Assembly: GCA_018436595.1 (NCBI GenBank)
Contig: JAHDLC010000014.1
Span: 62,001-126,000, forward strand
DNA: 64,000 nucleotides
Source of the DNA: Synergistaceae bacterium
Lineage (GTDB): Bacteria > Synergistota > Synergistia > Synergistales > Aminobacteriaceae
Direction of reading: 5' to 3'
Numbering within the stretch: position 1 is the stretch's first letter; every line of letters starts with the position of its first letter. The translations under genes were made by a program, and so were the position numbers. Below the pieces are notes generated by a model. It was not told where the DNA came from. It did no database searches and was given only the letters and a program-made list of their open reading frames with translations. Below are positions 52,762-61,366 of this stretch, one piece after another.

Positions 52762-53511
52762 TCACCGGATCCCGTCGGCGTCCTCTTTCTCCGGAAGGTG
52801 TTTCCAGTACTTTTTCGGCATGAACTGCCGCTGCAGTCCGGGATTTTTCCTGGTCTGCACCGCCGTGGAGGAGAAATAGCGCTTCCAGAGATCCCGGATC
52901 TCCCGTTCCCTTCCGGAGAGAGGCAGGGGGCCGCCGGTGCTGAAACCGGCAATCCGCCAGGTTCCGTTCTCATACACCGCCGCCTTGCTTCTCCCCGTGT
53001 CGTGGATGATCCATCGTTCTCCCCCCAGCCTCCGGGCGAAATGTCCCGCCACAAGGGGAAGGATGTCCCCTTCGGGTTCGAAGGGAGCATACAGCACCCC
53101 GCCCAGCTCCGAAAACCTCAGGAGACCCAGAAATCTGTGCCGCTCCCTCGAAACGGCGCGGCCCGCCTCGTGCACTGTTCTCACCCTCTCGTCCGCCAGG
53201 AGCCCCGCAGCTCCCGGGCCTGCGGTCCAGGCGAGGGCGAAATACCGGTAGACCGCCATCTCCCTTCCGGGCATGGCGCTGAGAAAGGCGTAGTAGCCCT
53301 CGGTGAGGACTCTTCGCGACAGCCTGGCGGCCAGGGCGGTGCGTACGGAAGCCGCCAGTCCCTCATCCGTTTCCGTCGGCACCGTTTCAAAAAGGAAGGG
53401 CTGATTTTTGCCCCCGCCGAGGATCCCCTCCGGCCGTTCCTTTCTCCGCGAGGATTCGTGGATAAGGCAGAGAAAACCGTTGAAGGTTCCGTCAAAGGTC
53501 CAGACAGCCAT
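52762..53511 (-). CDS. TIGR03915-type putative DNA repair protein (DUF4130)
   Basis: A 249-residue protein of the DUF4130/TIGR03915 group. It opens with WTFDGTFNGFLCLIHES, the family start pattern. The middle has RTVHEAGRAVSRERHRFLGLLRF and LPLVAGHFARRLGGERWIIHDTGR, and it ends in YWKHLPE. The family is found beside a radical SAM partner and has been proposed to act in DNA repair or modification; its uracil-DNA-glycosylase-like role is only suggested. The radical SAM gene is directly upstream (two-base gap), so the two form one unit. Confidence 0.87.
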   Translation of the reverse strand: MAVWTFDGTFNGFLCLIHESSRRKERPEGILGGGKNQPFLFETVPTETDEGLAASVRTALAARLSRRVLTEGYYAFLSAMPGREMAVYRYFALAWTAGPGAAGLLADERVRTVHEAGRAVSRERHRFLGLLRFSELGGVLYAPFEPEGDILPLVAGHFARRLGGERWIIHDTGRSKAAVYENGTWRIAGFSTGGPLPLSGREREIRDLWKRYFSSTAVQTRKNPGLQRQFMPKKYWKHLPEKEDADGIR

Positions 53512-53513
53512 GG

Positions 53514-54749
53514 TCAGAATTCCAGGCGGAGCTGGCGGGAATCCTCCTTCCCCCGGGGAGGGGAGGAGAGCAGTCTCCTGAGGTCGCCGCCGGCAGGAAA
53601 AGCGGGAAATGCCGGGCTTTTGCAGGCGACGAAGAACCGGGCCCGTTTCATCACCACGCCCAGTTTTCCCAGGTCGTCGCCGTCGAGGAGGTGCCCCCTC
53701 CTGGCGGTGAGAATTCTTTGTGCGGACCTGACGCCGATTCCTGGAACGCGGAGTATTTCTTCGTAGGATGCCCTGTTCACGTCCACCGGGAAGAAGTCCG
53801 GATGGCCCAGGGCCCAGCCCGTCTTGGGGTCGAGGGCCACGTCGAGGTCAGGCTGTTCCGGGGTCAGGACTTCTTCGGCCCGGAAGCCGTAGAACCGGAG
53901 GAGCCAGTCCGCCTGGTAGAGCCGGTGTTCCCTGAGCATGGGAGGCTTCGTGGCGCGGGCCGGAAGGAGGGGGTTATCCGCCACGGGTATGTAGGCGGAG
54001 TAATAGACCCGCTTGAGCCCGAAGCTCCGGTAGAGTCCTTCGGACAGGCGCAGAATGGTAAAGTCGTTCTCCGGGGAGGCCCCCACCATGAGCTGGGTGC
54101 TCTGTCCCGCGGGAACGAAGGCCGGTCCGGACCGGCCGGAACGCCTCCATTTTTTTCGTTCCTCGATGGTTCCGCCGATGAAGGCCATGGGGCGGAGGAT
54201 GGAGTTCCTGCTCTTCTGGGGGGCGAGGGCCCGGAGGCTTGTCTCGGAAGGCAGCTCGATATTCACGCTCATCCTGTCGGCGAGGAGCCCGAGAGCGCCG
54301 AGAAGGGACGCCGAGGCGCCGGGGATGGCCTTGGCGTGAATGTAGCCTCCGAAACGGTGCTCCTCCCGGAGGATTGTCGCCGTCCGGACGAGCTGTATCA
54401 TGGTGTCGTCCGGCGAACCGACGACGGCGGAGCTGAGAAAGAGCCCTTCGATATAGTTTCTCCGGTACATCTGGATGGTCAGGTCCGCGAGTTCCCGGGG
54501 AGTGAAGGTGGCCCGCGGGACGTCGGCGCTCCGCCTGTTCACGCAGTAGGCGCAGTCGAAAACGCAGTCGTTGGAGAACAGGACCTTGAGCAGGGAGATG
54601 CACCGCCCGTCGTCGGACCAGCTATGGCAGATGCCGCCGAGGGAGGTGCTGCCCACGGCGCCCCGCCTCCCGGCGCTTCCGCTGGACGAGCAGGACACGT
54701 CGTATTTCGCTCCTTCGGCGAGCACCGCGAGCTTTCCCAAAGTCTCCAT
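53514..54749 (-). CDS. Radical SAM protein, TIGR03916-type putative DNA repair/modification
   Basis: A 411-residue protein. The [4Fe-4S] cysteines appear as CVFDCAYC (about C62, C66, C69), the canonical CxxxCxxC, followed by a radical SAM barrel. Additional cysteines at about 20, 41 and 50 may hold another cluster or zinc. The C-terminal VNRASYEEILRVPGIGVRSAQRILTARR is a helix-hairpin-helix DNA-binding element (key residues VPGIGVRSAQRI). This combination matches the putative DNA modification/repair radical SAM family that always travels with the DUF4130 protein encoded next. The reaction is not known. Confidence 0.9.
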   Translation of the reverse strand: METLGKLAVLAEGAKYDVSCSSSGSAGRRGAVGSTSLGGICHSWSDDGRCISLLKVLFSNDCVFDCAYCVNRRSADVPRATFTPRELADLTIQMYRRNYIEGLFLSSAVVGSPDDTMIQLVRTATILREEHRFGGYIHAKAIPGASASLLGALGLLADRMSVNIELPSETSLRALAPQKSRNSILRPMAFIGGTIEERKKWRRSGRSGPAFVPAGQSTQLMVGASPENDFTILRLSEGLYRSFGLKRVYYSAYIPVADNPLLPARATKPPMLREHRLYQADWLLRFYGFRAEEVLTPEQPDLDVALDPKTGWALGHPDFFPVDVNRASYEEILRVPGIGVRSAQRILTARRGHLLDGDDLGKLGVVMKRARFFVACKSPAFPAFPAGGDLRRLLSSPPRGKEDSRQLRLEF

Positions 54750-54851
54750 GACAACCTCCGCCCGTTGTGTGATAACGAAATGTTAGCATCCTGCGGGCGA
54801 AAAGAAAAGAGGGCATAAGGTGCCGTAAAAGGGAATAGGCTTTTTTTTTGA

Positions 54852-54857
54852 TATAAT
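54852..54857 (+). promoter_or_regulatory. -10 box of the sensor diguanylate cyclase gene
   Basis: A consensus TATAAT, following a run of nine Ts, lies 42 bases before the TTG start. No convincing -35 is present. Confidence 0.5.
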
Positions 54858-54899
54858 GTACCCATTGCATCTATCCAAAAGAATCAGGAGAACAGGGTC

Positions 54900-57776
54900 T
54901 TGAGACGAACACGCAGCCGATTGTCCCTTCCGGCGCGGAAGGGGCGTTTCGATCCGTTCAGGCGCGCTTTTATTTTTTTCCTCCTTCTGGCTGCCGGAGC
55001 AGTAGCCGTTCTGTCGGTCCTTGACGGTCGTGCGGTTGCCCGGCAGGAAGAAATAGTGAACGACCAGCAGTTCCTCTCCGCGACCCTCGCGCGCCTTGCC
55101 GCCGAGGACCGGTTTTCCTCTGTCGACGCCTCTGCCGGGTTCCTTCTGAACCACGTCTTTTCCCGTACCCTCGACGGAACCATGACCGTGGCGGAAGCCC
55201 AGAACTATCTTCAGCCCATGGTATACAACATGCCGGAGGTACTCGGCTTTTATTTCCTTCCCAACGTACCGGGAAAGGATTTTCCGCCGGTCACGGCCTT
55301 CCGTTCCACGCCAGCGGGAAATGACGGCCGGGTCTTCGCCGCCTCGACGGCGGACCGCCTCGGTCCCGGCCTCTTTTCCCAGGATGATGCCGTGGCCCTT
55401 TCCGGATCCGTGATGGTGACACCCCAGCAGCGGATGGCCCTTTTCTGCCACGGATTTTCCGGAGGAGGCTCCCTTCGGGGAGTGCTTCTCACGGTGGTGG
55501 ACCTCTCTGCGGTGCTGTCCCGGTACGTCGTTCCCACGGCCAGGGGAAGGAGCGGATTTTCCATGGTGCTTACCGAGGACGGCACCCCGGTGTGGTTCAA
55601 CGATCCTTCGCAGCGCGGCCCCGAAGGGAGCTTCGGCAGGGAATCCCCTGAACTGGAGAGTGTCCGGAGCCTCGTTTCCGGGGCCGTTTCCGGAAAAAGC
55701 AGCCTGGAAATACCGGGCGCTAAGGGCGGCAGCAGGCTGCTCGTGGCATGGAACACCCTCCGGATGGGTGGAAAGCGTCTCGCCGTGGTGCTGGCTTCTC
55801 CCGCGGAAGAAGCGGAAGCGGCTCTCAGCGGCCTGAGAACCCAGAGAAACCTGCTTTTGGGTCCCCTCCTCCTTCTCGTCGTTCTGGGGAGCGCCTTTTT
55901 CACGGGAAAACAGCGGCAGGAGGAGATCAAAAGAAGGGAAGCCGGTTTCAGGGCCGTTTTCGACAATGCCTCCTCCGGAATCGCCATCCTCAGCGTCGAA
56001 GGGAGATTTCTCTCATGCAACGCCACCTGGGAGACCATGACGGGCCTTTCGCAGGAACGGCTGCGGCAGAAAACCATTTTTGACCTTGCCGCTCCCGGCC
56101 AGGGACGGGATGAACTCGGCCGGATCCTTGGAGGGAACGGGGGAAGCCGCAGGTCCGAGGCCAGGTTTTCCCGGGCCGACGGAGTCTCGTTCTGGGGAGA
56201 TGTCACCCTCACTCCCATGGATGCCGATCCGTCCCTGCCGCCCGGTGCGCTCCTGGCGCTCATCACCGACATTTCCGGTATGAAGCGGGCCGAAGACCTC
56301 CTGAAGCAGAATGCCGCAACCCTGGAGGCCCAGAAGGCGGAACTTGAAAAACTCGCCTCAGACCAGGGGATGCTCCTCGACCTCTTCGCCCTCTTCGCCG
56401 AAGCGGAGAGTCCCAGGGAGATCCACAGAGCCCTCTTCGCCTCCCTTCCCGTCATCATCACCTTCAGGAACCTCTTCCTGTGCGTTCGGGAACCCGGAAA
56501 GGACGGCCGCTACACCACCCTGGACGCCATGAACGAGGTGGAACGGTCGGGGCAGGCGGGCTTCGGCTCCGAGGGCAAAGGCATCGTGGGATACGTCCTG
56601 AGGACGGGCAAGGCCTACATCGCCGGCGACCTGGCCATGGACCCCTACTACGTTTCCCACTCTGAGGAAGCCCGGTCCCTGGTCGCCGTTCCCATCTCCT
56701 ACAAGGGAAAGGATTGGGGGGTGCTCTGCCTGGACAGCGCCGTGAGGTATGCCTTCGGGGTCCGGGAGAGGGACCTCCTCGGTCTCGTAGGCTTCTATGT
56801 GGCCCTCCATCTCGAGGAGGTGGAGGCCAGGGCCGAACTTGGAAAAAAGGCGAAGCAGCTCGGGTTCCTTCACAGGGTGATACAGCACTTTGCCGCGGAA
56901 CGGACGAACGAGGATCTGTCCAGGAGAATTGTGGACATCCTGGGGGCGGAACTCGGCTTCCCCCTGGTGGGAATCCTTGCTCCCGGAGGGGAGGACGGAG
57001 AAAACATGACCCTGCTGGCCGGCCATCCCGGCGATACGGGAGGAGATGACATGATGTCCCTTTTCGCCTCCCGGGCGAGGGACGCTCTGCGGACAGGACT
57101 CCCCGTCGCAGGGGGAGAAAACGAACGGCCCGGGACCCTGGCGGTGCCCCTCTCGTTCAACGGAACGGTGTTCGCCGTCCTTGCCGCCTGGAACGAGAGA
57201 GGCTTTACCCCCTCCGAAAAGGAGCTTCTGGAAATCACGGCGGAACACGGCGCCACCTTCTGGGTGCTGAACAACCTGTTGGCCGAACGGCGCCACGAGG
57301 CCCTGATCGACCCCCTCACCCAGGTGTGGAACCGCAGGTACATCATGCGGCGGCTGGAAGAGGAAAATTCGAGGATCTCCAGGAACGGAAGCAGGGGAGC
57401 GGTGGTCCTGGTTGACCTCGGGGACTTCAAGAGCATCAACGACCGGTTCGGCCACGTGGCGGGCGACGAAGTGCTCAGGGAAACAGCGTCCCTCATGAGC
57501 AAAAACCTGAGAACCTGCGATATGATAGGAAGATACGGCGGAGACGAATTCCTTCTTTATCTCCCGGACGTAACCGTCGACCAGGCCGCCGCGGCCATGC
57601 TCCGCATGGAAGACCGGGTTGCCGGCCTGAAAATCCCCGGAGTGAACGCCGCAGTGGTGCTGGATTACGGCATAGCCTCCTGCCCGGGTGACGGAAACGA
57701 CCTCGTGGAGGCCATAGGAGTCGCCGACGCAAGGATGTACGAGAACAAGGCGAGACGAAAGGCGGAAACTGCATGA
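54900..57776 (+). CDS. Multi-sensor diguanylate cyclase (periplasmic-PAS-GAF-GAF-GGDEF)
   Basis: A 958-residue inner-membrane protein. The start is TTG at 54900, with AGGAG ten bases upstream. The first membrane helix is at about residues 24-43 and the second at about 313-333. The 270-residue periplasmic part between them is likely a double Cache-type sensor. Cytosolic domains are PAS (about 345-467; GIAILSVEGRFLSCNATWETMTG), two GAF domains (about 490-637 and 657-797) and GGDEF (about 800-955) with DPLTQVWNRR, DLGDFKSINDRFGHVAGDEVL and an intact GGDEF near residue 880. It therefore synthesises c-di-GMP in response to several inputs. An RxxD inhibitory-site motif was not obvious. The next gene overlaps its stop by four bases. 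Confidence 0.93.
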   Translation: MRRTRSRLSLPARKGRFDPFRRAFIFFLLLAAGAVAVLSVLDGRAVARQEEIVNDQQFLSATLARLAAEDRFSSVDASAGFLLNHVFSRTLDGTMTVAEAQNYLQPMVYNMPEVLGFYFLPNVPGKDFPPVTAFRSTPAGNDGRVFAASTADRLGPGLFSQDDAVALSGSVMVTPQQRMALFCHGFSGGGSLRGVLLTVVDLSAVLSRYVVPTARGRSGFSMVLTEDGTPVWFNDPSQRGPEGSFGRESPELESVRSLVSGAVSGKSSLEIPGAKGGSRLLVAWNTLRMGGKRLAVVLASPAEEAEAALSGLRTQRNLLLGPLLLLVVLGSAFFTGKQRQEEIKRREAGFRAVFDNASSGIAILSVEGRFLSCNATWETMTGLSQERLRQKTIFDLAAPGQGRDELGRILGGNGGSRRSEARFSRADGVSFWGDVTLTPMDADPSLPPGALLALITDISGMKRAEDLLKQNAATLEAQKAELEKLASDQGMLLDLFALFAEAESPREIHRALFASLPVIITFRNLFLCVREPGKDGRYTTLDAMNEVERSGQAGFGSEGKGIVGYVLRTGKAYIAGDLAMDPYYVSHSEEARSLVAVPISYKGKDWGVLCLDSAVRYAFGVRERDLLGLVGFYVALHLEEVEARAELGKKAKQLGFLHRVIQHFAAERTNEDLSRRIVDILGAELGFPLVGILAPGGEDGENMTLLAGHPGDTGGDDMMSLFASRARDALRTGLPVAGGENERPGTLAVPLSFNGTVFAVLAAWNERGFTPSEKELLEITAEHGATFWVLNNLLAERRHEALIDPLTQVWNRRYIMRRLEEENSRISRNGSRGAVVLVDLGDFKSINDRFGHVAGDEVLRETASLMSKNLRTCDMIGRYGGDEFLLYLPDVTVDQAAAAMLRMEDRVAGLKIPGVNAAVVLDYGIASCPGDGNDLVEAIGVADARMYENKARRKAETA

Positions 57777-58216
57777 TCCTGTCGCTGCATCATCCGAGCT
57801 TTACAGTGGAGAACCTCGAGCGGTCCGCGGCGTTCTACAGGGATGTCCTCGGCCTCACCCTCGAAGGAATATGGGAGCGTGACCCGGCCTATTCCGAGGG
57901 GGTCACCGGCATTCCCGGGGCTCATCTGAAAGTGGCCTATTTCACCCTGCCCAACGCCTCCTTCGAGCTGGTGGAGTACATGGAAGGAAAGGGAGTCAAG
58001 ATCGACACGTCCACCAACAACACGGGCAGCGCCCACGTCTGTTTCGTCACCGATGATTTCGATGGCCTGATGGACCGGCTGCGCCGGGCGGGAGCGGTCT
58101 TCTCCGGGGAGGTCAACATCGTTCCCGGCGGATCCAACAGGGGAAAGAAAATCGTCTACGTGGAGGACCCTGACAACAATACCCTGGAGATTATCTCGTC
58201 CACGGTTTCCGGCTAG
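57773..58216 (+). CDS. VOC-family (glyoxalase/epimerase-like) protein
   Basis: A 147-residue cytosolic protein of the vicinal oxygen chelate fold. It starts with HHPSFTVENLERSAAFYRDVLGL and has two beta-alpha-beta-beta-beta modules. Metal ligands are likely the His in LHHPSF, the Glu in FELVEY, the His in SAHVCFVTDD and the Glu in NTLEII, a full set. Relatives include lactoylglutathione lyase, methylmalonyl-CoA epimerase and dioxygenases, so the substrate is open. It is translationally coupled (ATGA) to the diguanylate cyclase, an unusual partner. Confidence 0.83.
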   Translation: MILSLHHPSFTVENLERSAAFYRDVLGLTLEGIWERDPAYSEGVTGIPGAHLKVAYFTLPNASFELVEYMEGKGVKIDTSTNNTGSAHVCFVTDDFDGLMDRLRRAGAVFSGEVNIVPGGSNRGKKIVYVEDPDNNTLEIISSTVSG

Positions 58217-58299
58217 CACGGGCAGGGGAGGAGGGCTCTTTCTCCCGGCCCCGCAGGAGTGCGGCAACTCCGGCATGACATAAGCAAGGAGGGAAGAAC

Positions 58300-58494
58300 A
58301 TGCTCGGACAATATTATCTGGCCACAGGCATCGGGGCTTTTTCGCTCGTGGCCGTCGCGGTAATTACCGGATTGTTCGGACGGCGGCTCAGGAAGGTGTT
58401 TTCAGCGCCGAAAGTGCTTCTTGTCCACAAGGCATCAGCCCTTGCCGGCGCCTTCCTGGCACTGCTCCACGTACTGGGCGTTCACGGATACTGA
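58300..58494 (+). CDS. Small two-helix membrane protein, 64 aa
   Basis: I do not recognise this protein. AAGGAGGGA precedes the ATG. It has a hydrophobic helix at about residues 5-25, a basic loop (GRRLRKVFSAPK) and a second helix at about 42-60 holding two histidines (LVHKAS and LLHVLG) 14 residues apart, plus a C-terminal VHGY. Paired histidines in a membrane helix can ligate haem, as in b-type cytochromes, but one helix with two histidines is not proof. It lies between the VOC gene and the response regulator. Confidence 0.7.
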   Translation: MLGQYYLATGIGAFSLVAVAVITGLFGRRLRKVFSAPKVLLVHKASALAGAFLALLHVLGVHGY

Positions 58495-58544
58495 GAAAAC
58501 CGGCCCGCCGCCGGCTGCAATGTAAAAAGAAAGGGGGGACCCCC

Positions 58545-59558
58545 GTGCCGCCGCTGACGCACCAGAAAATACTCGTCGCGGAGGATTCCCTCTCCCAGAG
58601 GGCAATAATCTCCAGGCACCTGAGAAAATGGAATTACGATGTGCTGGAGGCTTCCGACGGCCTCCAGGCCCTGTCGCTCTTCAGGCGGGAAAGCCCGCCC
58701 ATCGTGATCACCGACCTGGACATGCCGGGAATCGACGGTTTCCGGCTGATAGAAGCCATACGGAAGAGCGAAATCTTCAGAACCTTCATCATCGTCCTGA
58801 GCGCCTCGGGCGACAAGTCGAGCGTCGTCTCCTCCCTCGCCATGGGGGCGGACGACTACCTGGTGAAGCCCTACCACCCGGAAGAGCTTCGGGTGCGCCT
58901 TTCCGGAGCGGAGCGGGTGCTTCTGCTCCAGAACCAGGAACTGCTGATCTTCGCCATGGCCCAGATGGTGGATACAAGAAGCAGGGAGACGGGAGCCCAT
59001 CTCGACAGGGTGCAGTTTTTCTGCAGGAAGCTCGCCGAGGGGCTGGCCGCCATGGGCGAGGAGATCGTCACGCCCTCCTGGACCAACCAGCTCTTTTCCC
59101 TGTCTCCCCTTCACGACGTGGGAAAGATCGGCATCCCGGACGCCGTTCTGAACAAGCCCGGACGGCTGACTCCCGAGGAATTCGAGGTCATGAAGGAGCA
59201 TGTGACCATCGGGGCAGACATCATCGCCCGTATCCACGAGAAGACGGGGTACGCCCCCTTCGCCTTCGCCGAGGACATCATCCGGTACCACCACGAAAAA
59301 TTCGACGGCTCGGGCTACCCGGAGGGTCTGTCCGGGGACGCCATACCCCTGGCGGCCCGTATCGTCGCCCTGGCGGACGTCTACGACGCCATCAGCAGCA
59401 AGAGGGTATACAAGCCCGGTTTTTCGAGAGAAGCATGCTGGGACATCATCAACGAAGGCAGGGGAACCCATTTCGACCCCCGCCTGACGGACATCTTCAA
59501 AGAAGAGGAATCCTTCTTCTGGGGCATAGTGGAGGAATACCGTGACCTCGACATGTAA
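58545..59558 (+). CDS. Response regulator with HD-GYP output
   Basis: A 337-residue soluble protein. The receiver domain (about residues 7-125) has the acidic pair in VAEDS, the phosphoacceptor Asp in VITDLDMPGIDG (about D57), Ser in LSAS and Lys in YLVKPY. The HD-GYP domain (about 140-330) has LHDVGKIGIPD, NKPGRLTPEE, YHHEKFDGSGYPEGL and ALADVYDAISSKR, a complete c-di-GMP phosphodiesterase set. The start is GTG at 58545 behind an AAAGGGGGG stretch. An Hpt gene overlaps its 3' end by 17 bases, so phosphorelay control is likely. No histidine kinase is adjacent. Confidence 0.93.
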   Translation: MPPLTHQKILVAEDSLSQRAIISRHLRKWNYDVLEASDGLQALSLFRRESPPIVITDLDMPGIDGFRLIEAIRKSEIFRTFIIVLSASGDKSSVVSSLAMGADDYLVKPYHPEELRVRLSGAERVLLLQNQELLIFAMAQMVDTRSRETGAHLDRVQFFCRKLAEGLAAMGEEIVTPSWTNQLFSLSPLHDVGKIGIPDAVLNKPGRLTPEEFEVMKEHVTIGADIIARIHEKTGYAPFAFAEDIIRYHHEKFDGSGYPEGLSGDAIPLAARIVALADVYDAISSKRVYKPGFSREACWDIINEGRGTHFDPRLTDIFKEEESFFWGIVEEYRDLDM

Positions 59559-59994
59559 GCCTCCCGTTCCTGAAGGGAAGGGAAACCCCTGGATGGACTC
59601 CCCTGCGGTGCGGCCCGGGAACGCTGAAGAGCGGGCGAACCGGGAACGGTGGGAAAAAGATCTTTCCGGGATGCTCGTCGAACTGTGCGGAGACGAGGAA
59701 GGCCTTGAGGAAATGATCGCCACCTTTCTCGACGAGCTGCCGGGCCTCAGGCAGCGTTGGGCCCTCTTCCTTGAGGAGGGGAAGACGGCGGAGGCGGCTC
59801 GGGAGTTCCACAAGCTGAAAGGAAGCCTCTCCTACCTCGTCGGGCCGGAAGAAAGAGACCTCGCCCGGCGGGCGGAAGAGGAGGCCCGGCAGGGGGTCCT
59901 TTCCCCCCGCAGCGGGACAGTCAGGAAACTGGAACGGTTCCTCGACGGCTTCGACCGTTTCCTTCGGGAGCGGAAAAAGAAAACCGCCCGCTGA
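59542..59994 (+). CDS. Hpt-domain phosphotransfer protein
   Basis: A 150-residue protein starting at GTG 59542 with GGAGG just upstream inside the preceding gene. Residues about 40-145 form a four-helix Hpt domain. The phosphorylatable histidine is H90 in the motif FHKLKGSLSYLVG. It should relay phosphate between a hybrid kinase elsewhere and a receiver; the coupled HD-GYP response regulator is the obvious partner (inference from overlap). Confidence 0.88.
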   Translation: MTSTCKPPVPEGKGNPWMDSPAVRPGNAEERANRERWEKDLSGMLVELCGDEEGLEEMIATFLDELPGLRQRWALFLEEGKTAEAAREFHKLKGSLSYLVGPEERDLARRAEEEARQGVLSPRSGTVRKLERFLDGFDRFLRERKKKTAR

Positions 59995-60049
59995 CAGGCT
60001 GATATTTCTTCCCCAAAAGAAAAGGCTTTCCCCTCCCGGGGCTGGAGAG

Positions 60050-60055
60050 TATAAT
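60050..60055 (+). promoter_or_regulatory. -10 box of the aminotransferase at 60087
   Basis: A consensus TATAAT lies 32 bases before the start codon. The -35 region (TTTCCC) is weak. Confidence 0.45.
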
Positions 60056-60086
60056 CCCACGTAACCCAACGACAGGAGGCTACGCA

Positions 60087-61271
60087 ATGAACCCGAAATT
60101 CGCCCGGCGGATGATCCGCTTCCAGGAGTCGGATCTCACGCCCATTCTCCGTCTCGCCGCCAACCCCGAGGTGATCTCCTTCGCCGGCGGCCTGCCGGCT
60201 CCGGAACTGTTTCCCGTGGAACCCCTGAAAAAAGTTGCCGCCCGCGTGCTGGACGAGCATGGAAAGAGAGCCCTCCAGTATTCCACCACCGAGGGACATC
60301 TCCCCCTCCGGGAGAAGATCGCCGCGAGGACAAACAAAAATCTGAAAACCTCCCTCGGGGCGGAGAACATCGTGATCACCACGGGATCCCAGCAGTCCCT
60401 GGACATCCTCGCCAAGATGTACATCGACGACGGCGACTGCATCCTCTGCGAAAGCCCCACCTACCTCGGGGCCCTGTCGGCCTTCAACGCCTGCCAGCCC
60501 ACCTACCGGGAAGTGGACACCGACGGCGAGGGCATGGTGATCGCCGACCTGGAGAAGGCCCTGGCGGAAGAGAAGCGGGCCAAGCTCATTTACGTGATCC
60601 CCGATTTCCAGAACCCCTCCGGAAAGACATGGTCTCTCGAACGGCGGAAGGCCTTCATGGAGACCGTTTCACAGCATGACATCCTCGTGGTGGAGGACAA
60701 CCCCTACGGCGAACTCCGGTTCGAGGGAACCACGCCCCCATCCCTGAAATCCATGGACACGAAGGGACAGGTGGTGGTCCTGGGCACCTTCTCCAAGATC
60801 TTCTGCCCCGGCCTCCGGGTGGCCTGGGTCTGCGGCGAGCCGTCCTTCCTCGAGAGCTTCTGCAACCTGAAGCAGGCGGCGGACCTCCACACCTCCACCC
60901 TCAGCCAGTACGAGATCGACGCCTTTCTGTCGGAGTACGACATCGAGGAGCATGTCCGGAAGCTGGTCTCGGTCTACCGGGAGCGGCGGGACATCATGAT
61001 CCGCACCATGGACGAAGCCTTCCCCGCAGAAGTGACGTTCACCAGGCCCGAGGGCGGCCTCTTCACCTGGGCCGAGATGCCCGAAAAGATCAGCGGAAGG
61101 GATCTCTTCATGACGGCCCTGGAGAAGAAAGTTGCCTTCGTCCCCGGCGGAGCCTTCTACCCCAACGGCGGCCACGAGAACACCATGCGACTCAACTACT
61201 CCAACATGCCCCCCGAGAAGATCGTGGAGGGCATCCGGCGCCTCGGGGAAGCCCTACGGGAAGCCCTGTAA
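60087..61271 (+). CDS. PLP-dependent aminotransferase, LysN/2-aminoadipate type
   Basis: A 394-residue fold-type I enzyme. Signatures are SFAGGLPAPELFP, LQYSTTEGHLPLRE, TTGSQQSLD, FQNPSGKTWSLERR, VEDNPYGELRF and the PLP lysine in GTFSKIFCPGLRVAW (about K237), ending with MRLNYSN for the carboxylate-binding Arg. It belongs to the same broad-specificity group as the protein at 1958-3187, which includes 2-aminoadipate, aromatic and branched-chain aminotransferases, and probably serves amino-acid fermentation. ACAGGAGG precedes the ATG. It is a single gene with its own -10 candidate and terminator. Confidence 0.92.
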   Translation: MNPKFARRMIRFQESDLTPILRLAANPEVISFAGGLPAPELFPVEPLKKVAARVLDEHGKRALQYSTTEGHLPLREKIAARTNKNLKTSLGAENIVITTGSQQSLDILAKMYIDDGDCILCESPTYLGALSAFNACQPTYREVDTDGEGMVIADLEKALAEEKRAKLIYVIPDFQNPSGKTWSLERRKAFMETVSQHDILVVEDNPYGELRFEGTTPPSLKSMDTKGQVVVLGTFSKIFCPGLRVAWVCGEPSFLESFCNLKQAADLHTSTLSQYEIDAFLSEYDIEEHVRKLVSVYRERRDIMIRTMDEAFPAEVTFTRPEGGLFTWAEMPEKISGRDLFMTALEKKVAFVPGGAFYPNGGHENTMRLNYSNMPPEKIVEGIRRLGEALREAL

Positions 61272-61303
61272 ACTGTAAACCCGAAATACACAGAGACAGC
61301 AGG

Positions 61304-61355
61304 AACCCGGCCGCGGTCAGGCATTTATGCCTGCCGAGGCCGGGTTCTTTTCTTT
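61304..61355. terminator. Terminator between aminotransferase and hsdR
   Basis: AACCCGGCC pairs with GGCCGGGTT (61339-61347), and the loop contains a second hairpin (AGGCATTTATGCCT). CTTTTCTTT follows. The convergent hsdR stop is 12 bases further on. Confidence 0.85.
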
Positions 61356-61366
61356 CAGCGGCGGCT

